A DNA stretch of 64,000 bases from Chinchilla lanigera (Eukaryota > Chordata > Mammalia > Rodentia > Chinchillidae), in assembly GCF_000276665.1 (NCBI RefSeq), contig NW_004955472.1, positions 6,901,793 to 6,965,792 of the forward strand. Direction: 5' to 3'. This document shows positions 45,771 through 58,384 of the stretch, piece by piece. The notes under the pieces are model-generated. The model ran no database searches, was not told where the DNA came from, and saw nothing but the letters and a program-made list of their open reading frames with translations. The first letter of the stretch is position 1, and each line of letters starts with the position of its first letter. Both the position numbers and the translations under genes were made by a program.

Positions 45771-47447
45771 GGATGGGTGCATTGTTGTTTGGTGTGTATA
45801 TGTTGAAACTTGTTATCTAATTCCATTAAATTGTTCTCTTAACCTATACGTAGTGACAGTGTTTGGCTATTTTGATCAGTTTTGCCTTGTAGTCCACTTT
45901 ACCTGAAAATAAGATAGCTACACCTCTTCTGTTTTGGGTTCCCACCCATACAATATCATTTTTCATTCTTTAATTTTTGGTCCATGATTTTTTTGTTAGA
46001 TTAAATGTGTTTCTTGTGTATACTACATTGTTAGATTTTGTTTCTTCATCCATTCTGCCAGTCTGTCTTTTGACTGGAGAATTGAGACTATTCATCTTGA
46101 GAGTTCTTACTTATTGATATTGACTTATTCCTGTCACTGTATTATTTTCCTGTTGCTCATTCTCCTGCATTTCCTTTTACTTAACTGCTCATCATACCTA
46201 ATGTATTCAATCTATTAGCTGAATTGTTTTTTTCTAGGATAACCTTGATAATTTTTTCTAGAGGTGCTGATGAATTTCTTTAAGAGTACTTTATCATGGA
46301 AATATCTTATTAACTATCAATTTTGAAAAACACTTTTGCAGGATATATCAGTGTAGGTTGGAAGATATTTACTTCTAGGGCTTGACACACTTCGCTATGA
46401 GCTCTCCTGGATTTGGAGTTTTGTACTGAGAAGTCTTCTCTACTTCACTTGTGTTTACCTTTATAAACAAATTGTTGCTTTTCTCTAATAGTTTTTAAGA
46501 TTCTTTTCTTCTTTTGAATTGTGGAATTTTTATATAACTTGGAATGGTTTGTTTTCTGTTTTTCTCATCATCAGGGCCATGTAAATACTATGTTTCCAAG
46601 CTTCCCTTACAATTAGGTATGGGTTATAGCTAATGATGTGCTATTAGAAGTTACAAATACTATTCTTCTCTGCTTCAAAAAGCCTCTTAATTATGATCCC
46701 TTCCATCTTCTACCAAATGGAAATGACTTCAAAGACTTAAAAGAAGGCGGAACCATAAAATACAGCCCACGTTCCTCAATGTCTTCATAGAGAAATAATA
46801 AATATCTAAATTGTACCTGTACAAAAGTTAGTTGAAATTTATATTTTTTCATTTTCAGAATGTTCCAAAAGGGATTTTTTTTTTATTTCAAAGAAAATAG
46901 TACAAAAAAAAGAACAATAGCAAAATACAAACAAAACAAAGCAAGGACATTAAAAATGATACAGGATTTCAAACCAAATGATAGACATTAACAGTGGTTG
47001 TTATAGTACATATTGTTATCTTCAATGAAGTTGCTCAGATTACCAGATGTAAGAATATAAGATTGATTAAATGATTAAAGGGAATGAGAAAATAATAATT
47101 TAAAAGAACATTAGAGACAATACATAGTGTCACTAAGGAGGATTGTAGGAATTCACCCATGGATATTACACTGCAAATTGTTGTCGTCACATAAGTTGCT
47201 CAGATTACCAGATACAAGCGTGCAAAATTGGTCAAAATATTTTCAAAAAGCTTTTAATCATTAATTCTTCCCCTCAACAAACCATCAGACACCAACAGTA
47301 CAGTTATGCCACTGATCCATATATACACATTGTGCCTTAGTTCTTTTTCTTCTTTCCCTCATCCCAGTTGTTCCTTCCTTTGAGCAGTTTCTTTCCCTTT
47401 CTTATTACCTATTGTGCATTTTGGATTTTATTTACTCTTTCATGTTC

Positions 47448-50400
47448 TTACACCAGGGAGACAATATGATGTTTACACATGTGGGTCCAATTTATTTCAC
47501 TTCTGAATATTGTCTCTAGCTGCATCCATTTACCTACAAAAGCCTCGAGTTTATCTTTTTTTATAGCTAAGTAATACTCCATTGTATAGAAATACCAAAT
47601 CTTCTTTATCCATTCCTCAGTGGATGGGTGTTTGGGTTGTTTCCAAGATTTAGCTATGACAAATTGTGCCACTATAAACATGGGTGCACATATATAGCTG
47701 TGGTATGATGTTTTTAATTCTTCTGGAAATATTCCCAGAAGGGTAATAGCTGGGTTAAGTGGGACTTCTAATCTTAGTTTTGTGAGGAATCTCCAGACTG
47801 ATTTCCACAGTAGTTTCACCAATCGACACTCCCACCAGCAGTGAAGTGTTCCCTTTTCCTCACAGCCTCTCCAGAATTTGTCATTGGTTGATTTCTTAAT
47901 GATAGCCATTCTTTGTGGGGTGAGATGAAATCTCAGTATTGCTTTAATTTGCATTTCTCTAATGACTAATGATGTTGAGCATTTTTTCATATATTTATTC
48001 ACCATTAGTATTTCTTCCTCTAAGAAGTGTGTGCTCATTTCAGATGCCCATTTTTGAATCTGAATTTTTGGGGCCTGATTTTTTAAAATTCTTTTATGTT
48101 CCAGGTAGGAGTCCTTTGTCTGAGGGGCAGTTGGATAATTTTTTTTTCCCAATTAGTGGGTTTTCTTTTTACTCTGTTGGTGATTTCTTTTGATGTGCAG
48201 AAACTTTTCAGTAAGATTAGATCCCAGTTGCTGATTCTTTTTAGTATTTCCTGTGCAGTTTGGTTTTTGTTCATGAACTGTCTGCCTAACCCTACGTCTC
48301 TGAGAGTTTTACCTACTTTCTCTTCAAATTAATTTAGTGTTTCTGTTTTAATATTGAAATCTGTGATCCATTTTGACTTGAGTTTAGTGCATGGTGGTAG
48401 ACATAGGTCTAGTTTTAGTCTTAAGCATGAGGAAAGACAGTTTTTCCAACACCATTTGTTATAGAGGCCATCTTTCTTCCAGTGAACATGTTTGGCCCCT
48501 TTGTCAAAAATATGGCGGCTGAGTGTGTTTTTATCTGTGTCTGCATCTTCTAATCTGTTCCACTGATCTTCAGGTCTGTTTCTTCGGTTCTTTTGCTGGT
48601 TGTTTTGTTTTTTGTTTTTTGTTGGGTTTTTTTGCCAGTATCATGCTGATTTTATCACAGTAGCTTTGTAGTATAATTTCAAGTCAGGGATTATGATGCC
48701 TCCTACCTTTCCTTTGATTTCCAGGATTGCTTTTACTATTCTAGGCATCTTCTGGTTTTAGATGAATTTTAAGAATGTTTTCTCTAGATCTGTGAGGTAT
48801 ACTAATGGTATTTTAATTTGGATTTCATTGAATCTGTACAACAACTTTGGTAGTATGTCCATTTTCACAATGTTGATTCTTCCAATGTATGAGCAAGGAA
48901 CATCCTTCCATTTTCTGAAATCCTCTTCAATCACTTTTTTCAGAGTACTGTAATTTTCATTGTATAGATCTTTTACTTCTTTTGTTAGATTGATTCCTAA
49001 GTATTTCATTTTTTAGATGTTATTTTGAAAGGTGTGATTTCACAAATTTTTCTCTCAGTTTGCTTGCTGTTTGTGTATAAGAATGCTATTGATTTTTGAG
49101 TATTGACTTTGTATCCAGCTATGCTACTCAATTTAGTTATTAAATCTATAAGCCTTTTGGTGGAGTTTTTGGGGTCTTCTATGTACAGTATCATGTCATC
49201 TGTGAATAATGATAATTTGAGTTCTTATTTTCCTATCCTTATTCCTCTTATTTATCTCTCCTGCCTAATTGCTCTGGCTAATATTTCCAGAACTATATTG
49301 AATAGGAGTGGTGACAGTGGATATCCTTGTCGTGTTCCTGACTTTAAAGGGAAAGCTTTCAGTTTTTGACCATTTAGAATGATGTTAGCTGTTGATTTCT
49401 CATAGATGACTTTTATCAGATTGAGGTAAAGTCCATCTATGCCAATTTTCTGTAGGGTTTTCATCATGAATAAGTGTTGGACTTTATCAAAAGCTCTTTC
49501 TGCATCAATGGTGATGATCAAGTGATTTTTGTCTTTGGCTCTATTGATATGTTGCATTACATTAATTGATTTGCATATATTGATCTACCCCTGCATTCCT
49601 GGGATGAATCCCACTTGGTGATGGTGTATAATTTTCTTGATGATTTGTTGCATTCTCTTTGCTAGTATTTTATTGAGAATGTTTGCTTCTATGTTCATTA
49701 GGGAGATTGGCCTGTACTTCTCTTTTTTGGTTGGGTCTTTCTGTGGTTTTGGTATCAGGATAATACTTGTCTCCAGAAATGAGTTGGAGAGAATTCCTTC
49801 CTTTTCAATTTCCTTTAAGTGTTTGAGAAGTATTGGCATTAAATCTTCTCTAAATTTCTTGTAGAATTCAGCTGTAAATCCATCAGGACCAGGACTTTTC
49901 TTCATTGGCATGATTTTTATTATATTTTCAATTTTGGTTGCTGATATAGGGTCATTCAGGATTTTTATATCTTCTGCATTCATATTTGGTAGTTCATATG
50001 TATCTAGAAATCTGTCCATTTCCTCTATTTTTTCCATCATGTGAGAGTAAAGATTTTCAAAGCAGGTACTGTTGATCTTCTGAATTTCTACAGGATCTGT
50101 AGTGATTTCATCTCTTTCATTCCTTATTGCATGTATTTCAGTTTTTTCTTTCCTTTTTTGATAAGTTTGGCTAGGGGGTTATCAATTTTTTTTTTCAAAG
50201 AACCAAATCTTTGATTCATTAATTCTTTGTATTTTTTTTTAGTCTCCATTGCATTAATTTCTGCCCTGAGCTTTATAATTTCCTGCCTTCTCTAGGCTTT
50301 TGGTTTGATCTGTTTTTCTTTTTCTAGAAACTTTAGGTACAGCATAAGATTGTTTGTTGGTGCTCATTCTGTTTCCTGAGGTAGAAATTCACTGCTACAA

Positions 50401-51217
50401 ATTTCCCTCTGAGGACTGCTTTCATTGCATCCCACAGGTTCCTGTAAGTTGTATCTACATTTTTGTTTGATTGTACATAGTGTTTAACTTCTTCTTTGAT
50501 TTCATCTCTGACCCATTGATTGTTCAGGGGGGTGCTGTTTAATTTCCATGTGTTTATGAAATTCTTGTGATTTTCTTTGTCATTAATTTCCAATTTTGTT
50601 GCACTACGGTCTGATAGTACACATGAGATAATTTCAACTCCTTTACATTTCCTTAAGCGTGTTCTATGTGCTAGCATGTGGTCTATCTTAGAGTATGTCC
50701 CATATGCAGCTGAGAAAAATGTGTATTCTGATGCTGTTGGATGGAACACTCAGTAAAAGTCTACTAAGTCCATTTGTTCACATATTTGGTTCAGTTTTCT
50801 TATTTATTTGCTATTTTTTCATCTAGTTGATCTATCTCTTTGTGACAATCAGGTATTGAAGTCCCCTGTTATGATTATGTTGCTGCTTATTTCATTTTTC
50901 ACGTCTGTTAAAATTTGTCTTATATATTTGTCTTTGGGTGCTCCTTTGTTTGGTGCATAGATGTTTATGATTGTTATCTCTTCCTCTTGAAGCTTTTCCC
51001 TCACAAGTATGCAGTGATCTTCTTTATCTCTTTTAATTATTCTTGGTTTGAAGTTCCCATTGTCTGCAAACAGAATAGTGACACCCGCTTTTTTCTGGGT
51101 ACCTGTCACATGAAATATTGTTTTCCATGCTTTAGTTTTCAGTCTATGAATTTCCTTTTGAGTTAAATGTGTTTCTTGTATACAGCATATTGTTTTTGCT
51201 TTTGTTTCTTGATCCAA
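47448..51217 (-). pseudogene. L1 ORF2 relic (endonuclease, reverse transcriptase, Cys-rich end)
   Basis: Pieces in 5' to 3' order. Endonuclease 51217-50849, with CIQETHL (catalytic Glu), IINIYAPN and a terminal GDFNT. Reverse transcriptase 50040-49252, with [48 protein letters not shown] (catalytic Asp) and [18 protein letters not shown]. The F-x-D-D box is readable as F-T-D-D around 49195-49220. Cys/His-rich C-terminal segment in 48152-47448, with GCEEKGTLHCWWECRLVKLLW. The encoded protein would nick DNA and copy RNA in target-primed reverse transcription. Frame is broken at least five times. Confidence 0.92.
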
Positions 51218-51609
51218 TCTGCCAGTCTACTTCTTTTGGTTGGTGAATTGAGTCCATTTATGTTGATGGTTATAAGTGATATGTATTGGCTTATCTTTGT
51301 CATGTTGTTTTCCTGCTGTTAGTTCCTCTTGTTTCCCTCTGTTTAATTGCTTGTTCTGTTTGGTGTTTCCTTTCTGTTGTTGTTCTTAAAGTTGTAGTCT
51401 TTTTTGTCTCTTTCTAGAATATCTTTTAGAAGTCTTTGTAGAGTCGGTTTGGTGCTCATGAAGTTCCTCAGTTGATCTTTATCATGGAAATATTTGATTT
51501 CTCCATTAATTTTGAAGGATAGTTTTGCAGAGTATATCAATCTGGGTTGGAAGTTGTGTGCTTTCAGGACCTTAAATACTTCTCTCCAAACTCTTCTTAA
51601 CTTGATGAT

Positions 51610-52307
51610 TTATGATGAGAAATCCGCCATGATTCTGATGGGCTTTCCTTTATAGGTGATCTGTTTCTTTTTTCTAACAGCTTTTAATATTCTGTTCTTT
51701 TGTTGAATTTCTGGGATCTTGATCACTATATGGCTGGGTGTAGATTTATTTTTATTCTGGCTAGTTGGAGTTCTATATGCTTCACTTATCCAGATGTCCA
51801 ATTCTTTTTTCATGCTTGGGAAATTTTCTACTATTACTTCCACAAATAGTCTTTTCATGTCATTTGTCTTACACCTTCTTTTTCACTGATATCTATCAAT
51901 CTTATATTGTTTTTCTTTGCTTCATCTTACAGCTATTGAATTATTTCTTGATTTCTTGTTATTTTTAAGGGATCCTTCCTTTCATAGTCATTCATAGCAA
52001 TGCTGTCTTCAAGGTCTGAAAATCTACCTTCAGCTTTGTTCAAGCAGTTTTGCCAGCTTTTGATGGAAGTTTTATTTTCCTGGATATCTGTTTGAATATG
52101 TTTTGTGCATTCCAGTTCTTTCTTGTACTGTTCATTTAAAGTTTCCATTAACTTACTATGCTCCTCTGTTTTTTCTATGTCTTCTTTAAATGTGCTAAGC
52201 AATTCTTTCATTATTGTTGTCATTTCTTTTTCTACCTGAGAGATTATTTCTGATCTGATTTCTTCTATGGCCTGATGGAGCTGTTTCTTTACTTCAGCTG
52301 CTATCAT
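51610..52307 (-). pseudogene. L1 ORF1 relic
   Basis: 52307-51933 encodes a Glu/Lys-rich coiled-coil-like N-terminal part (heptad-like spacing over about 100 residues, including QVEKEMTTIMKELLSTF and a later KAEGRFSDLEDSI motif typical of L1 ORF1). 51858-51610 holds a C-terminal piece (PSHIVIKIPEIQQKNRILKA), corresponding to the RNA-binding/CTD region. A frameshift or stop separates the two. In live L1s this protein is a trimeric RNA chaperone. Confidence 0.88.
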
Positions 52308-52554
52308 TTCAGAAATTTCAGGTGTATGACTTCTGAGCTCGTCTGTGTCAATATCTCCGGACTTGTTCTGGGGGGGTGTAGAGGTCTGAGATTGCCTTTT
52401 GCTCCTTCATTTTGTCATTTTCAGAGATACAGAGTTTCCTTGGAGCTCAGCCTCACTCCCAGGATGATGTCATAGTAGCAGGGCAAGGACCCATATGTTT
52501 CCAGTGCTTAGTGTGACTCCCTAAATGGTGTATGTGTGTGCAGGCAGGGTGTGA

Positions 52555-53135
52555 TCCCCAATGCTCTCACAGCTGTCTGTGGCTGAGCTTGGCTCCCACT
52601 CAGGGGTTCCCAAAGCTGTCCAGGTTTCAGCCCTGTTTCCACTGGGGTGTAGTAGTGGGTGGGTCATTGTCACCGTGTCTCCATACACTGCCACTACCCC
52701 GCCCAGTTACCACACCAGTGGGGGGTAAGTGTGCATTCACTGAGGCCCCTGAAGCTGTCTGAGTTTCAGCTTAGCTTCCCTGAGGGTGCAGGGTGGGGGC
52801 AGGGAGGAACACCCAAGGCCCTTGAGGTTGTTTGGGGCTCCCCTTGGCTCCCGAGCTGATGGGGCAGAGGGGGGGCTGTCTCACCAGAGTTCTCAAACCT
52901 GTCTGAGGTGCAGCTCAGCTCCCACAGGGTAAACGGGGAGGAGGGGAATGGCGGGGAGTGGACCCCAGGCCCCTAAAGCTGTCCAGCTTTCTGCCTGGTC
53001 CCCAGCTCTTGTGTAGGGGTGGCAGCAGCTCACTGGAGTTCCTGAAGCTGTCCGAGGTGCAACTCAGCTCCAGCAGGTTAAGAAGGGAGGAAAGGAGAGG
53101 TGGGGAATGGACCCCAGTCCCCTATAACTGTTCTT
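52555..53135 (-). promoter_or_regulatory. L1 5' UTR of ~75-bp tandem units
   Basis: GC-rich. A core 'aagctgtc(c/t)' followed by 'gagg/ttt-cagctcagctccc' recurs with anchors at about 52612, 52751, 52824, 52895, 52975, 53044 and 53123 (a degenerate one at 52569). Spacing is 69-80 bp, with one double-length gap near 52680 where a unit may have decayed. By analogy with the monomer arrays of murine L1 5' UTRs, this is probably the internal promoter (transcription towards lower coordinates). Confidence 0.65.
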
Positions 53136-53140
53136 TGTGG

Positions 53141-53664
53141 AACAATAATAAAATTCAGGAAGTTGGAATATAAACTACTTGACAGAATTCTCCATTTGAT
53201 CTTATTTTCTTAAATGAAGTTTAAGAGCTACATGAAGTAGTAGTAATACTTCTCCAAGGTCCCACATTTCAGACACATTGTCCTGAGTGGAACTATACAC
53301 TGAAAAATTATCATAGAAAGGCTGCCAATGTGAGATATATATTTCTCCAAAGTGAGATATATATTTCACAGCTCTTCCTCTATCTTTAGAAGGACTTAAA
53401 CAATTTCTTCTCAGAAATTTCTGCCAATGTTGTGGGTACCTTTTTTTTCCACCTGTAATATACAATATTAAATAGATCTTAATACTTGTCTTAACAGATT
53501 AATCCAGTACTCCATGTTGCATGTCCTCCGGATGATTATGTGAAAAAAGACTTCTTTAGTGCTCCTTTCAGTTAAGAGATTGAAATTATTTACAATATAT
53601 TTCTTTCTCTAAATAATAATAAAATATGAAGGTTTGACTTTAACTATGGTATCATATTTGTTTC
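53141..53664. other. Single-copy sequence between L1 and LTR
   Basis: Contains a 16-bp duplication 'gtgagatatatatttc' at about 53331 and 53352 and the weak exon candidate at 53498. Otherwise nothing recognised. Confidence 0.4.
53498..53640 (+). other. Weak candidate terminal exon
   Basis: An acceptor-like 'acttgtcttaacag' ends at 53497. From 53498 one frame runs 25 codons with protein-like composition (includes PVLHVACPPDDYVKKDFF) to TAA at 53573-53575, and AATAAA follows near 53620. I do not recognise the peptide. A 25-codon open frame is easily random, and the polypyrimidine tract is poor. Listed only because it is on the strand suggested by the repeat orientation bias. Confidence 0.15.
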
Positions 53665-54037
53665 TGTCTTAGTTACTTTTCTTTCATTGCTGGGACAAAA
53701 TATCCAACATCAAAAATTAAAGAAGGACAGGTTTATTTGGCTCACAGTTTGTGGAGGTTTCAGTCCATAATTGGCTGCCTCCAAAGCAGGGTGGCACATG
53801 GCAGAGGGCACCAGTTCATGGTGGCAGAAAACAGCAAAAGCAGCAGGAAAAAAATGGAGGAGCAGCAGAGAGCAAGCCTCTTTCCCTCCCTTGTATTGCA
53901 TGCAGGCTCCCTGCCCCTAGGCACGTGTAGCACTCACACCCATAATCCCAGCGTTGGACCATGGATCAATCAAAAACTCTGGAAGTCTGCCCCATGACTG
54001 CATGAGGCTTTGGGAGGACACAAACCATAATGGTTTC
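53660..54037 (-). mobile_element. Solo LTR, same family as 33.4 kb
   Basis: Body 53665-54032 starts 'tgtcttagttacttttc' and shares 'ttgctgggacaaaata', 'ggtttatttggctcacagtttg', 'ttcagtccataattggctg', 'ggcacatggcagaggg' and 'ggcagaaaacagcaaaagca' with the 33.4 kb copy. Flanked by gtttc at 53660-53664 and 54033-54037. The expected terminal CA reads TG (two transitions). Confidence 0.85.
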
Positions 54038-56085
54038 TAACAGTAATATTGTAAAATAATTACTGTTGTTTCTATTGTTGAAGTAATCAAACTGAGAATG
54101 AGATGGTCTAGATTGAGTGTAGATCTGTCTTTTTAGCCATTTTTCATTACTGTCTTATAATTGCAGTATTTTATGTTTACATTTATGAGGCCATCAGGCA
54201 CCTTAAGCCAAGTAACCCTTAATTAGTAACAGCAATTTGAAGTTACAAACCTCAAAGCGAGACAATAACCCCTTTCATCTCTGAAAGATTTTTTGGAAGA
54301 GGCATATTCTACATGTCCAAGTATTTGTATGTAGGCTAAAAGTATATTCAGAACTGTAGAAGAGATAATTTGCATTTCAAAGAGATCAAAATGAATACCA
54401 GAAGAGAGTGCTTTCCAGTTGAAGGAAAGATTTAAACAGAGACTAATAATTAATGATTTAGAACAAGCTTTGCTAATTATTTACCAGTCACTTGATTATA
54501 AGATGAACTTGTGTCTTGAAATAGATGCAGTCTATTGGAAAATTGATTCAGAACCATAGAAAAAGATACCTAAGTAGAACCCAGAGGGACATATGGAAAT
54601 TGTATGGTTTCCCTCTTTTTAAAGTAATTGTTACCGTAAAAATGTTTTTATAAAAGTACTTATAGTTTCTATTTATGAAAAAAATTTATCTATTTGAGAT
54701 GAGCTATATGCAGTAATAATATATGATAAAGGATGGGATAATTATAGTTTAAAAAGTAAGATCTCACTCCTAGATAAGAGAAAATCCTAGAAGCTAAGAA
54801 ATGAAATCTTGGCTCCAATACTGCTAAGAATATAACCTTAGGCAATTGACACATCAAGCAAGGAGAATACGTTCCCCTGCTCCTGAAATCCAGAGGTAAG
54901 TGCTTCAATAGGATTATAAGGAATCCTTAATAGTCTTCCTCTCTAGCTAAATTTCATAATAACTTCTGTTTCTTTCCTGGAAAATGTAGAAAATAAATAT
55001 TGAGTAGATACAGTCTTTTATGGCCATGTGAAGGAAGCTGCTGCTACACTGGGTTGTTCAATATTTCCAAGTATTTCCGGGGTTTCTCTAGGTAGATGAG
55101 TTTCTCCCTTGTGCTTGAAGGCAACCTGTATAAGAAACCTGTATCAGGACTGTCTTACATTGTTTATAATAAGGCCACCTAGGAGTATAATGAGGACTCA
55201 GAATACACAATATTTGTAGATACTGCAGAATGACTACTCAACAAGCCAGACTACAATTTGCTCATCCAGATCAAAGAGAATTGTGTATGAGATATCCTTT
55301 GACTGCAAATTCTAAAAAGTCCCAGAAATTGTCCCACAAAAAAGGAATCAACTTGAAAATCTTCTAGTCCCAAGTATACATTTACCTATGGCATTTCCAG
55401 TTAAATAAAAACTTTAACCTCCTTACCTCTCCTAATAGAAATATCATCTGACATGTTCCACTTACTCATTTTATGCCACTTTATATCAATTTGTATAAAC
55501 TTTGTTACATTAAAATCATATTAACAGTTCATTTCCATACTGATGGAATCTTATCTATACAGACCTCAAACCAAGTGATAATTGCAAGCACATAGTAGTT
55601 TCTAGCCATATGACTACAGATCAAAATATTATTTCAATTATTTGCAGAATTGGAAATCTGAATATGATTAAGAGGTATATACAATGGTAAACAACTGTTT
55701 CCCCTCTGACCTGACCCACTGAGTAATTCATAATTTATATGCTTCCAAATTTTCATCTAAAATTATTTTGTAACATAAAATATGTTGGCTTTCATAGTGG
55801 CCATTACCATTTCTCCTAGAATACTCTCCAAGTTAAGCCTCAATACTGGAACTTTTTTCCATTTCTTCCTTACCAAGCATGAGTAGAGAGATAGAGGTAA
55901 AAATACAATGCTTTGTAGGAGAGCTGGAGATCATGTAGAAGGATAAATTTCATTTCTATAGAAAGTGCAAGTCTAATTCTTCTTGCGAGGTTTAGGACTT
56001 TGGGCTTCAGGCTGAAGTTCTCTTAGGTCTTTCAAAGAACTTAAGTAATGCTGGTGAGCCTCAAGGCATACTTATAGTAAAATTG
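54038..56085. other. Unassigned 2 kb of AT-rich single-copy sequence
   Basis: No repeat, gene or exon recognised. Confidence 0.4.
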
Positions 56086-56234
56086 ATTTCTCTTAGTTTT
56101 CTTTTCTTTTTTTATTTTTTATTTTTTATTTTTTATTTTTTTATTCTTGGTACCGGGAATCAAACTCATGACCTTCCACTTGCCAAGCAGGTGCTGTGCC
56201 GCTAAGCTATATGCCTGGCCTTTCTTAATTTTCA
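56086..56234 (-). mobile_element. ID SINE with (TTTTA)n-type tail
   Basis: Reversed ID body ending near 56219 ('ggtaccgggaatcaaactcatg...gctaagctatatgcctggcc'). Its reversed tail, 56104-56148, has become a (TTTTA)n microsatellite. Similar flanks 'tttctcttagttttc' / 'tttcttaattttc'. Confidence 0.92.
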
Positions 56235-56925
56235 AATGTTCTACACAACTTCTGCAATTCTTTAATATCTGATTTTAACACAGACTAGTATTTCTGATTT
56301 ACAGCTTTAGACACCTAGAAATTTTAAATCTCAGTTTCATAAGCTCAGACGAATTTTGGGGACTTTTATTCATTAAATCTTTTCTTTCCTCTTTTACCTC
56401 ACTGCCATCACCACCAGTCCTTCTCCATTTGGGAAACAGCTTTACTAAAACAAGTGTTTAAACCTTCATACCAGCTAATGATAAGAGATTTCTGTGCTAT
56501 CCATTTATTGTTTTGTGCCCTTGTTCAGTTGCCGGAGAGTTAAATTAATCATAGAATTCCCAGACAAAGCGATTTATCATTACCTTATCATCCATCAAAG
56601 CAGAAGTTTCATCTAAACCTTCTTTCAAACAACACACAACAACTGTTGTGCTTTTCCTTACTTGTCCTTGGAAAGGTGGTGGCTGTTTGAAATCCCTTTT
56701 CTTTTTCTATTGTACCAATCTCTTCACTTCTCATCACTGGATCATCCACTTGAAAATCTCTTTCTGCAATGTCCTGTCCTCAGAGGAAATATATGTTTTC
56801 CTCTGGCTTGAGTTTGATTCCAAAAGATTTGCTTTGGTAAATCCACCATTCTCCAAACAAATGGTGACAATGGCAGACATTAATAAGCTAGCCACCTTAC
56901 ATGTACTGTCTTTAGTAACCACATT
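56235..56925. other. Unassigned single-copy sequence
   Basis: Holds most of a 128-codon plus frame (56648-57034), the longest outside repeats. It has no recognisable motif and its end runs into a MIR, so I treat it as chance. Confidence 0.45.
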
Positions 56926-56929
56926 CCTC

Positions 56930-57060
56930 TTGTTTTATTTTCACAGATTAATAGAGATAATGAGGATCAGGGATAGTACCATCCAGGTCCCACAGCTAAC
57001 GGATGTCAAAATCAGATTTGAGCTAGGTATATGAGTAACTCTCCCAGTTTTCCAGTTTCT
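56930..57060 (-). repeat. MIR SINE fragment
   Basis: Reverse MIR blocks: 'tttcacagattaatagagataatgagg' and 'ccatccaggtcccacagctaacgg', then 'agatttgagctagg'. Confidence 0.55.
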
Positions 57061-58380
57061 GTTCTTTCAAATTGCTTCTCTAAAGCCACTCCCTAATGTT
57101 TTCATTTGTGTTTCTTATATTAATAGAATAAGTGAAAAATAAATACCCAGCGTACTGAAAATCTAAATATGAAAATATTCAACATCACACACTAGTTTTT
57201 AAAGGTACTAATCACGGCACTTGAGAATCCCTTTGATCAAAATTAATGGAAAGAGCCTAGTAAGCTCCCCATAGATTTTAGTTTCCTGCTTTATTCTTAA
57301 CAAAATGAAGTTTATCTTGTCAAATCTTGGTCACAGTTGGACATTATGAGCAAGCTTTGATTGTAAGACTTCTGTTGACAGCAAAAGCTAAATGGAGTCA
57401 GCAGTATGCACTTATAGTCTAAAAGTGAGAAATACTTCTGAGGAGAATAATAAAGCACAACTTTCCTCAATGGTTTTCCAAGCTATATCAAAGAATTGTG
57501 ATGAGACATGGCAATCAATTGTCTAATTCTTCCAGCAGAAGAATGAAGGAGGGACCTTGGCTACTCCCTGTATTGTGAGTATTTATCCTTGCAACAGCCA
57601 AACTTTACTTTTACTAGAGCCAAAATAATCATTTTTTTAAAAAGAGCTAGATATAATCAAGCTTAGTTGAGCTTCTTTTTGGAGTTGCTGTAGCCATCAT
57701 CAAATTAGATGCTGTCTTCAATGGTGAATACTAAGAACCAAATTAAAGCATTAAGTAGAGAAACTTTGCCTAAAACAGTTGAACTTTTTTTAGGAAAAGT
57801 TTTAGGTAAAATCAGAAATAAGAAGTCAGTTATCTCACATAACTGGTGACACGTGGACAAATTGCCAAAGATGACATTATTCTTCAGTGGAATTTATAAA
57901 AACAATTCACTTTTTTACCCCTAGTTCAAAATAAACTGAAAAATATAATCATATAATAAAAAGTTTACCTTGAAAATAAAAAGCCATATTATTTTAGTAG
58001 AAAATACATTTCCTTGCCTTTCCAAAGAAATATTAAAATATATTTGACAAATAGTATTTTTAGGAAAGGTAAATCATCAATTTCCCAAAAGACCCCCCTA
58101 CTTGATCCAGTGATGGACACATTTGAAGAATGCAGGAATCTAATTATTTTATTATGTTTCCTTATCTCAGTGTGGGACAGTAGGTTTTACTTGGTGTCAA
58201 ATAACTGGAAGTCATCTTTCTCCTCCTCTCCTAAGCACCCTGCCGCCAACTCATAACTGAAGGATTCTGCTTGTATCAGAATACCTCTGAACTTGTTCAT
58301 GTACCAAAACCTACTCCCCTCCACTCTTCGTAATAACCACTATTACTCTTTTCTTGAATTAATACAGGTCTCCTGAGTTT
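57061..58380. other. Unassigned 1.3 kb of single-copy sequence
   Basis: AT-rich. No gene or repeat recognised. Confidence 0.4.
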
Positions 58381-58384
58381 CTAG

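Larger units (their letters stand above)
44516..46580 (-). mobile_element. L1, middle part only
   Basis: Reverse ORF2 upstream half (reverse transcriptase N-terminal side, endonuclease) running into ORF1-like sequence: 'ttctaattacattgattgggg', 'tttaagaagaacc'-type, 'gtgacagtatctatacttgtc', 'ccacctttacctg'-type. Abuts the 5' end of the previous L1 directly and lacks its own 3' end. Interrupted by an ID (45106-45195) and a coding-like patch (45549-45770). Confidence 0.8.
46860..53140 (-). mobile_element. Full-length L1, best-preserved copy
   Basis: About 6.3 kb, intact outline in reverse. 3' UTR 46.86-47.44 kb, ORF2 47.45-51.22 kb, ORF1 about 51.6-52.31 kb, tandem-unit 5' UTR 52.34-53.14 kb. 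No SINE insertions. Relict frames are longer than in the other copies (234, 151, 138, 124, 122, 101 codons), so it is probably the youngest long L1 here, though it is still inactivated by many shifts and stops. Confidence 0.93.

Noticed and set aside
47448..48152. 234-codon minus-strand frame, the longest in the window, as a host gene
   Set aside because: Contains the L1 ORF2 Cys-rich C-terminal motif and lies within a full-length L1.
56648..57034. 128-codon plus-strand frame in non-repeat DNA
   Set aside because: No recognisable domain, no splice or promoter context, and its last 30 codons lie in a MIR.
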